DNA of 64,000 nt from Promicromonospora soli. Lineage in GTDB: Bacteria > Actinomycetota > Actinomycetes > Actinomycetales > Cellulomonadaceae. The notes under the pieces are model-generated. The model was not told the DNA's origin. It worked only from the letters and a program-made list of their open reading frames with translations, and did no database searches. Made by a program: the position numbers and the translations under genes. The stretch is taken from assembly GCF_014653785.1 (NCBI RefSeq), contig NZ_BNAS01000006.1:310001-374000 (forward strand), given 5' to 3'. Below, piece by piece: positions 57,246 to 64,000 of the stretch. The first letter of the stretch is position 1. The number at the start of each line of letters is the position of its first letter.

Positions 57246-58583
57246 TCAGACTGCGAGGTTGTGCCGCCCGATCTGCCCCGTGTCCGACACGCCCGCGAGC
57301 GCCATGGTGATGTCGAGCTCGGCCAGGATGTGCTCGGTGACGGCGCGCACGCCGTCGGCTCCCGCGAGGGCGAGGCCGTAGACCCAGGGGCGGCCCAGGA
57401 GGACGGCGTCGGCGCCGAGGGCGAGTGCGGTGAAGACGTCGGCGCCGGTGCGGATGCCGGAGTCGAACAGTACGGGAACGCCACTGCCAGGGTGCTGGCG
57501 CACCGCGTCGACCACCGGGGCCAGGGTGTCGAGGGATGCGACGGCGTTGTCGATCTGCCGCCCGCCGTGGTTGGACACGATGATGCCGTCGGCGCCGTGG
57601 TCGAGGGCGGCGCGGGCGTCGTCGGGGTGCTGGATGCCCTTGACCAGGATGGGCAGGGTGGTGCGTTCGCGCAGCCAGGCGAGGTCGGCCCAGGTGAGGG
57701 TGGAGCGGGAGAAGACGTCGAGGAACGTCTCGACGGAGGCGCGCGCGTACGGCTGGGTCAGGTTGCGCAGGGTGGGGCCGGAGTGGTGCCGGGCCATGGA
57801 CAGCAGGGCGCGGACGGCGGCGGGCGTGGGCCGGTTCGACGGCGCGGCCTCGCCGGCCGCCGCGGCGCCCCGGACCCGGGCCTCGACCAGCGCCCGAAAG
57901 ACGGGGTCGCTCAGGTACTGGGCGATGCCCTCGGCGCGGGCGAACGGCAGGTAGCCGAGGTCGAGGTCTTGGGTGCGCCAGCCCAGCACGTGGGTGTCGA
58001 GGGTGACGACAATCGCCTCGCAGCCGCTGGCCTCGGCGCGGGCGACGAACGACTCGACCAGTGCGTCGTCGGACGACCAGTAGAGCTGGAACCAGCGCGG
58101 GCTGTCCCCGAGGGCGGCGGCGGTGTCCTCCATGGGCGTGGATGCCTGGGTGGAGATGACGACGGGCAGGCCGAGGTGGCGGGCGGCGCAGGCGAGGGCG
58201 GGCTCGGCGTTGCGTGGCGCGGCTGCGCGGCCGCCTCGGCCGAGCCGGTGCTGCACGGCGACCTCCAGGGCCCCGACGGGCCCGAACAGCACGGGGGCGG
58301 GCAGGTCGCGTCCGAGCAGGGTGGTGGCCAGCGAGCGTTCGCCGACGTCGACCATCTGGCGTGGCACCGTGCGGTACCGGCCGAACGCCTCGCGGTTCGC
58401 GTCGACGGTGCGCTGGGCTCCGGCGCCGCCGGCAACATAGGACCAGGCGGTGCGGGTCATCCGGCGTCGGGCGGCGTCAGCGAGCGCATCCGGGCTGGTG
58501 GGCACCGTCGGCCGGCGGCCGTAGACCCCGTTGCTGTAGATCGAGGACTGCACTGTCCGGCCGATATTGCGCATGGCGGACAT
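57246..58583 (-). CDS. FMN-dependent α-hydroxy-acid oxidase (lactate 2-monooxygenase-like)
   Basis: 445 residues, TIM barrel. Seen: SYVAGGAG (FMN-binding Tyr), FQLYWSS, VVTLDTHVLGWRTQDLDLG, LPILVKGIQHPDDAR with the active Lys, the catalytic His in SNHGGRQID, the substrate Arg in FDSGIRTGADV and GRPWVYGLALAG. Overall it is closest to mycobacterial lactate 2-monooxygenase, which makes acetate and CO2 from lactate. About 13 extra residues (RLGRGGRAAAPRN) lie between strand β2 and helix α2 compared with relatives. The start may be the ATG four codons later. Confidence 0.85.
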   Translation of the reverse strand: MSAMRNIGRTVQSSIYSNGVYGRRPTVPTSPDALADAARRRMTRTAWSYVAGGAGAQRTVDANREAFGRYRTVPRQMVDVGERSLATTLLGRDLPAPVLFGPVGALEVAVQHRLGRGGRAAAPRNAEPALACAARHLGLPVVISTQASTPMEDTAAALGDSPRWFQLYWSSDDALVESFVARAEASGCEAIVVTLDTHVLGWRTQDLDLGYLPFARAEGIAQYLSDPVFRALVEARVRGAAAAGEAAPSNRPTPAAVRALLSMARHHSGPTLRNLTQPYARASVETFLDVFSRSTLTWADLAWLRERTTLPILVKGIQHPDDARAALDHGADGIIVSNHGGRQIDNAVASLDTLAPVVDAVRQHPGSGVPVLFDSGIRTGADVFTALALGADAVLLGRPWVYGLALAGADGVRAVTEHILAELDITMALAGVSDTGQIGRHNLAV

Positions 58584-58627
58584 CCTGTCACGCGCGTGTC
58601 ACGCGGCCGGGGACCGGCGGGACGACG

Positions 58628-60118
58628 TCACACGGCGGACTCGTCGAGCACTGTGCCCTCCCCGCCGTCGCGCGTCGCACGCAGCGCGAAGGATGCGTCC
58701 CGCACGTCGAGCTCGAGACCGACCCGGTGCGTCACCCCGTCCCGCGCGAGCTCCCAGGACAGCGTCGCCCGGGTGCCGTCCACGGCGGACGAGAAGGCGC
58801 CCCCGAACGCGGGGTGGTCACGACGCAGCCGCATCGCATCGAGCTGAGCGCGGACGACGGGGCGGGCGAGCGCCTCCTCGACCTCCGCAGGCGTGTAGCG
58901 ATGCCGGTTGACGTCCCGGCCGACGCCGGTGGCCTCGAGCAGCGCCATGTCGTTCCGGCCGGCCAGGAGCCCGACGTAGTACACCTGCGGGATCCCGGGC
59001 AGGACGAGCTGGATCAGCCGCGCCAGCAGGTAACGGCGGTCGTCGCGCCCCACTGCGTCGTAGAACGTGCAGTTCACCTGGTAGAGGTCGAGGTTCGACG
59101 CCGCGGCGCCGGTAGCGAGGCGGCTCGTCCCGTCGCTCGCGTCGTGGATGTGCTCGACGAGCGCGTCGATCTGCTCCGGGAGCAGCAGCCCGGGCTCGCC
59201 GGGACGCAGGTCGCTCGGGCCCACGTCGACGATCCCTATCCCGTCGTGCGTGTCCAGAACCGTCACGGCGTTCGTCGGACGGATGTCGAGCCAAGAACGC
59301 AGCGGCTCCAGGTCGCGAGCGTGCAGCGCGTGCAGCAGGAGGGGCGGCAGTGCGAAGTCGTAGACGAGATCGACGGTGCGCGCGATCTCGACCTGCTGCG
59401 TGTGGTGGCCGTGGATCTCCAGCAGCACGGTCGCGCCACGGGCGTGCGCGAGGTCGAGGATGCGCTGGGTGTACTTGGACGTCGAGGCCGTCATGAAGCA
59501 GTCGGTACCTGCCTCCTTGCCCGTGTACCCGACGGCGTCGAGGCGCAGCATGCTCACGCCGGCGTCGGTCAGTGCGTCGACGACCGAGGTGAGGTACTCC
59601 CAGGCCTGCGGCGTGCGCAGGTCGATGTCCACCTGGTCGGCGGTGAAGGTCGTCCACACCAGACGCCGTACACCGCCCAGGGTCATCGCCGTGAACGGCA
59701 GCCCCGGGCGAGGACGGTAGATCCGCGCCAGGTCCGCCTCGCTCGCGCCGTCGGGGAACACGGACGACAGCGTGAGGAACATCGGCGCCCACGGCGAGTC
59801 GTCCCCGCGTGTGACGACGTCCTGGAACCGGGCGGAGCGCGCGGAGACGTGATTGACGATCACGTCGCTCATGACGGTGTGGCTCTCGCCGAGCCGGCGC
59901 ACGTCCGACCAGGTGCCCAGGCGCGGGTCGACCTGAGCGTGGTCCTCGGGATCGAACCCCGCGTCGGTCCCGTCGTACGGGGTGTAGTAGGGCAGGACGT
60001 GCACCCCGGCGAAAGCGCCTGCGAGCGGGCCTTCTACGAGGGCCGTGAGGCGCGGGAGGTCGCCACCGAGGCGGTCGGCGTACGTGATGAGCTGGGGTCC
60101 GTCGGGAATCTTGGCCAT
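58628..60118 (-). CDS. Sucrose phosphorylase (GH13)
   Basis: 496 residues. Aligns well with Bifidobacterium sucrose phosphorylase: QLITYADRLGGDL, LPYYTPYDGTDAGFDPEDHA, nucleophile Asp in LRLDAVGYTGKEAGTDCFM, acid/base Glu in LLEIHGHHTQQVEIA, and the third acid in LDTHDGIGI. Splits sucrose with phosphate to glucose-1-phosphate and fructose. GAGGGACG precedes the ATG at 60118. No sugar transporter, fructokinase or LacI regulator is adjacent, so the sucrose must enter by another locus. Confidence 0.94.
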   Translation of the reverse strand: MAKIPDGPQLITYADRLGGDLPRLTALVEGPLAGAFAGVHVLPYYTPYDGTDAGFDPEDHAQVDPRLGTWSDVRRLGESHTVMSDVIVNHVSARSARFQDVVTRGDDSPWAPMFLTLSSVFPDGASEADLARIYRPRPGLPFTAMTLGGVRRLVWTTFTADQVDIDLRTPQAWEYLTSVVDALTDAGVSMLRLDAVGYTGKEAGTDCFMTASTSKYTQRILDLAHARGATVLLEIHGHHTQQVEIARTVDLVYDFALPPLLLHALHARDLEPLRSWLDIRPTNAVTVLDTHDGIGIVDVGPSDLRPGEPGLLLPEQIDALVEHIHDASDGTSRLATGAAASNLDLYQVNCTFYDAVGRDDRRYLLARLIQLVLPGIPQVYYVGLLAGRNDMALLEATGVGRDVNRHRYTPAEVEEALARPVVRAQLDAMRLRRDHPAFGGAFSSAVDGTRATLSWELARDGVTHRVGLELDVRDASFALRATRDGGEGTVLDESAV

Positions 60119-60224
60119 CGTCGTCCCTCGATCTGTCGTCGGCACTCCTGTGCGTCACTCTATGGTTCTGGGGGCGAGAGTTCTGAGGCGAGAGCTCCCA
60201 GGCGAGCAGGGTGGAGGCATTCCG

Positions 60225-61325
60225 TTGGACGAGCTGGACCGCACGGACGGAGGGGGCGGCCGCGTGGCCGGTGCCCAGGACGCGGCGTCATCGCGGGTCA
60301 GGCTTCTCTGGCGCACCGACCACCTGCTCGGCGAACCGTTCCAGGAGACCCGGCTCGGGCCGGCCACCCTGGTGCGGTACCGGCCCTCGGACGGGCCCAG
60401 AGCGCCGAAGGCCGCCGTCATCCACGTGCACGGCTACAACGACTACTTCTTCCAGGAGCACCTGGCACGCGCCTTCGCGGCGGCCGGCTACGCGTTCTAC
60501 GCCGTCGACCTCCGGGCCGCCGGGCGGTCGCTGCGGCCGGACCAGATCCCGCACTTCGTGATGGACCTGCGCGAGCAGGCGAGCGACATCGCGGCGGCCG
60601 CCCGGACCGTGCGCGCCCTGGAGCCAGGGCTGCCGCTCGTGGTGCACGCCCACTCCACGGGCGGGCTCACCGCGTCCCTGTGGGCGCACGCCCACCGCAA
60701 CGCGGCAGGGGCCCACGCCGGACCCGACGTGCTCGTGCTCGACTCGCCGTTCCTCGACCTACGGGCCCCCGAGTGGAAGCGCGGAATCGGGACTCGGGTG
60801 CTGGACTCCGTCGGACGGCTCGCCTCGACCGCCGTCGTCAGCGACGGGCCGTCCCGGTACGCCGAGCACCTGCTCGCCGCGAACGGCGGACGCTGGGAGT
60901 TCGACACGGCGCTCAAGCGGCCCGAGGGCGTACCCGGCCGGGTCGGGTGGTTCGTCGCCGTGCGGCGCGGGCAGGCGCGCGTCGCCGCCGGGCTGGAGAT
61001 CGCGTGCCCCGTGCTGCTCGCACGGTCCGACTCGTCCGGCCCGGACGAGCTCGACAACCCGCTGCTCGACGCGCAGGACACGGTGCTCGACGTCCAGCAC
61101 ATGGCCGCCCTCGGGCCGGGCCTGGGCCACGACGTCACCGAGCTCGTCGTCCCGGGCGGCGTCCACGACCTGGTGTTGTCGGCTCGTGGGCCGCGCGAGG
61201 CATACCTCGACGGCATGTTGAAATGGACGGACAGCCAGGTCGGCGCCGCGATCGGCGTCCGGGACCTGGCGCAGGACCGAGACGCAGCACCGAGACAGGA
61301 CCGAGACGTGAGGTACAGCCAGTGA
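60225..61325 (+). CDS. α/β-hydrolase (monoacylglycerol-lipase-like)
   Basis: 366 residues. α/β-hydrolase fold with AAVIHVHGYNDYFFQEHLAR (oxyanion region), nucleophile Ser in VVHAHSTGGLTASL, catalytic Asp region and the final His in VVPGGVHDLVLSARG. The HxSxG elbow resembles monoglyceride lipases and lysophospholipases. TTG at 60225 has a textbook GGAGG seven bases before it; the ATG at 60162 lacks one. A short Gly-rich N-terminus (DGGGGRVAG) precedes the fold. Its last codons overlap the GDPD gene. Confidence 0.85.
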   Translation: MDELDRTDGGGGRVAGAQDAASSRVRLLWRTDHLLGEPFQETRLGPATLVRYRPSDGPRAPKAAVIHVHGYNDYFFQEHLARAFAAAGYAFYAVDLRAAGRSLRPDQIPHFVMDLREQASDIAAAARTVRALEPGLPLVVHAHSTGGLTASLWAHAHRNAAGAHAGPDVLVLDSPFLDLRAPEWKRGIGTRVLDSVGRLASTAVVSDGPSRYAEHLLAANGGRWEFDTALKRPEGVPGRVGWFVAVRRGQARVAAGLEIACPVLLARSDSSGPDELDNPLLDAQDTVLDVQHMAALGPGLGHDVTELVVPGGVHDLVLSARGPREAYLDGMLKWTDSQVGAAIGVRDLAQDRDAAPRQDRDVRYSQ

Positions 61326-62110
61326 GCTATTTCGAGGGGCCGTTCCAGGCCCTCGCGCACCGCGGATTCGCACATGCCTCGGCCGGTACCGAGGGTCTGG
61401 AGAACTCGCTGGCGGCGTTCGGCGCCGCCGTCGACCTCGGCTACCGCTACGTGGAGACGGACGCGCACGGCACCGTCGACGGCGTGGCCGTCGCGCTGCA
61501 CGACGAGTCGCTCGACCGCACCACCGACGGCGCCGGCCTCGTCGCCGAGCTGCCGTGGTCCGAGGTGAGCGAGGCGCGCATCGGCGGCGTCGAGCCGGTG
61601 CCCCTGCTCGAGGACCTGCTGGGCGGGTGGCCCGGCCTGAGGGTAAACATCGACGTCAAGCATCGCTCCGGCATCGGGCCGGTCGCGCGGGCCATCGAGA
61701 AGACGTCGTCCTGGGACCGCGTGTGCGTCACCTCCTTCGACGTCGCCCGACGCCGCGCGACGCTCGCCAAGCTGTCCCGCCCGGTGGCGACGTCGGCAGG
61801 GCGCAAGGAGATCGCCGCCTTCCTCACCGGGGTGCGGCTCCACGTGCCGGCCCTGTCCCGGCGAGCCCTGCGCAACGTCGACGCGCTGCAGGTCCCGGTG
61901 GGCGAGGGGTCGGTCACGGTGGTCGACGTCGCGTCGATCGACGCCGCGCACGCGATCGGCAAGAAGGTGCACGTCTGGACCATCAACGAACCGGACGAGA
62001 TGGGCCGCCTGATCGACCAGGGCGTGGACGGCCTGATCACGGACCGCGCCGACCTGCTCAAGGACGTCCTGGTCGAACGAGGGCTCTGGGACCAGGGCGG
62101 CCCGCTCTAG
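61322..62110 (+). CDS. Glycerophosphodiester phosphodiesterase
   Basis: 262 residues. Seen: ALAHRGFAHASAGTEGLENS (catalytic His-Arg and metal ligands), YVETDAHGTVDGVAVALHDE (Glu-x-Asp and His), VNIDVKH, and the C-terminal VHVWTINEPDEMGRLIDQGV ending DGLITDR. Hydrolyses glycerophosphodiesters to glycerol-3-phosphate plus alcohol; the family is often cytoplasmic when, as here, no signal peptide is present. GTG at 61322 overlaps the hydrolase stop (GTGA), so a lipase-then-GDPD deacylation route is plausible. Confidence 0.94.
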   Translation: MSYFEGPFQALAHRGFAHASAGTEGLENSLAAFGAAVDLGYRYVETDAHGTVDGVAVALHDESLDRTTDGAGLVAELPWSEVSEARIGGVEPVPLLEDLLGGWPGLRVNIDVKHRSGIGPVARAIEKTSSWDRVCVTSFDVARRRATLAKLSRPVATSAGRKEIAAFLTGVRLHVPALSRRALRNVDALQVPVGEGSVTVVDVASIDAAHAIGKKVHVWTINEPDEMGRLIDQGVDGLITDRADLLKDVLVERGLWDQGGPL

Positions 62111-62835
62111 TCGCCGCCGCCCCCACCACCACCGCCACCGGAGTCGCCGCCAGACCAGCCGCCGCCACCGCCGTCGGAGCTGCCGCCAGCGCTGCCCGAG
62201 CCGGACCAGCCGGAGTCACCGCCCCAGGAGCTGCCGCCCGTCCAGCCGTCGGCGCCCGACCACGCCGACGAGCTGTCGTGCGAGCTGCCCGAGGCGCGGG
62301 AACCTGTGTTCGGCCGTTCCCCGAGGCGCGTGGTGAATGCCCACAGCGTCCCGCCGTTGGGGAGCAGGAGCCGCGCTGGGCCCTTCACGTCGGGCCCGGC
62401 GAAGAGCTCGACGGTCACGGGACCCTGCCGCAGGATCCGGGTTGGAGCCTCTTTCGCGAACAACAGGTGGAGATACCGGTGCTCCCCGCCGTGCAGGACC
62501 ACCACCGTGCGCATCGGCTGGCCTGACACCTTGCGCTGCTTGGCCACGGCGTGTCCGCGCAGCGTCAGGGACACCGCACCTCGTGCGGCCCTGTCCCAGG
62601 CGCCGTGGTTGCGCGCCTGACGCCTGACCTCGACGAAGAACACGAGCAGTCCGACGCCGGCCATGATCCCGACAACCCCGAGGAACAGCGGTGGCGCCTC
62701 GAAGCCGTCACCCCAGAAGAGCGACGGCACGACGAGCAGGCCAAGGAAGGCGAGGAAGACCAGCGGGTAGACCAAGCGACGGATGCCGCGTGCTCCCGCC
62801 GTGCGTGCGGACGGGAACCCAGGATCCGAGGTCAT
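62107..62835 (-). CDS. Membrane protein with Gly/Ser-rich tail
   Basis: 242 residues. Two transmembrane helices (about 22-40 and 52-70) are followed by a β-rich domain (GQPMRTVVVLHGGEHRYLHL, PARLLLPNGGTLWAFTTRLG) and a ~70-residue tail of Gly, Ser and Trp (GWTGGSSWGGDSGWSGSGSA). Such tails occur in TPM/DUF2207-type and several actinobacterial envelope proteins; no specific family is claimed. It converges on the GDPD gene and shares the CTAG at its stop. Confidence 0.7.
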   Translation of the reverse strand: MTSDPGFPSARTAGARGIRRLVYPLVFLAFLGLLVVPSLFWGDGFEAPPLFLGVVGIMAGVGLLVFFVEVRRQARNHGAWDRAARGAVSLTLRGHAVAKQRKVSGQPMRTVVVLHGGEHRYLHLLFAKEAPTRILRQGPVTVELFAGPDVKGPARLLLPNGGTLWAFTTRLGERPNTGSRASGSSHDSSSAWSGADGWTGGSSWGGDSGWSGSGSAGGSSDGGGGGWSGGDSGGGGGGGGGD

Positions 62836-62874
62836 GAGCTGAGGCTAATGTCCGACTCACCCCGACCGCACGTA

Positions 62875-64000
<1,126 letters not shown>

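Overview
This is a 64-kb stretch of a high-GC actinobacterial chromosome. A 60-base sample inside carB (34561-34620) is 41/60 G or C. The core gene order (ribD-ribE-ribBA-ribH, rpe, rsmB, fmt, priA, metK, coaBC, rpoZ, gmk, mihF, pyrF-carB-carA-x-pyrC-pyrB-pyrR, nusB, efp, aroQ, aroB) is the one known from Mycobacterium tuberculosis and other Actinobacteria. Two features suggest Micrococcales, perhaps Promicromonosporaceae or Cellulomonadaceae: a short dispersed repeat that encodes VVEPVET, and many in-frame tandem repeats. The family assignment is inference. I saw no rRNA, tRNA, CRISPR array, intact insertion sequence or replication origin.

Layout. 1-8.6 kb: SNF2-like helicase, a MerR/SDR divergent pair, a phosphatidyltransferase/DUF881/small-basic-protein operon, a DEAD-box RNA helicase and a large hairpin repeat. 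8.1-10.5 kb: PH-domain protein, hisG, hisE and a lipoprotein. 10.5-14.7 kb: riboflavin operon behind an FMN riboswitch. 14.7-17.7 kb: a two-component system with a probable target gene. 17.7-24.8 kb: rpe and rsmB-fmt, separated by a 4-kb accessory patch. That patch holds a DUF1761 gene, a decayed kinase/regulator/FtsX locus and an 800-residue fibronectin-type protein with a C-terminal NucA/NucB-type nuclease domain. The nuclease end is visibly lower in GC than the front of the gene. 24.9-32.7 kb: lipoprotein, HAD hydrolase, priA, metK, coaBC, rpoZ, gmk and mihF. 33.0-42.5 kb: the pyrimidine operon, seven genes that nearly all overlap by 1-4 bases, preceded by a PyrR-binding leader. 42.5-45.3 kb: repeats, an ArsR/SRPBCC pair with twin operators and an MFS transporter. 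45.3-48.5 kb: nusB, efp, a SatD-like gene with a membrane partner, and aroQ. 48.5-62.8 kb: an accessory block separating aroQ from aroB. It holds a SoxR/oxidoreductase/efflux module, an HNH protein, DUF1801, an ECF41-type sigma factor with its own recognisable promoter, an ATG22-like transporter, an alpha-hydroxy-acid oxidase, sucrose phosphorylase, a lipase-like/GDPD pair and a Gly/Ser-rich membrane protein. aroB runs off the right edge.

How the genes work together. The core supplies riboflavin/FMN, pyrimidines, coenzyme A, S-adenosylmethionine, GMP phosphorylation, translation initiation (fmt), antitermination (nusB) and elongation (efp). Regulation readable in the DNA comprises an FMN aptamer with a Shine-Dalgarno hairpin (rib), a PyrR loop over the ribosome site (pyr), a MerR dyad, a SoxR box, twin ArsR-type palindromes and an ECF41 promoter. 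The most unusual items are the modular nuclease, the SatD-like pair with nucleotide-cyclase-like motifs, and several families of short repeats.
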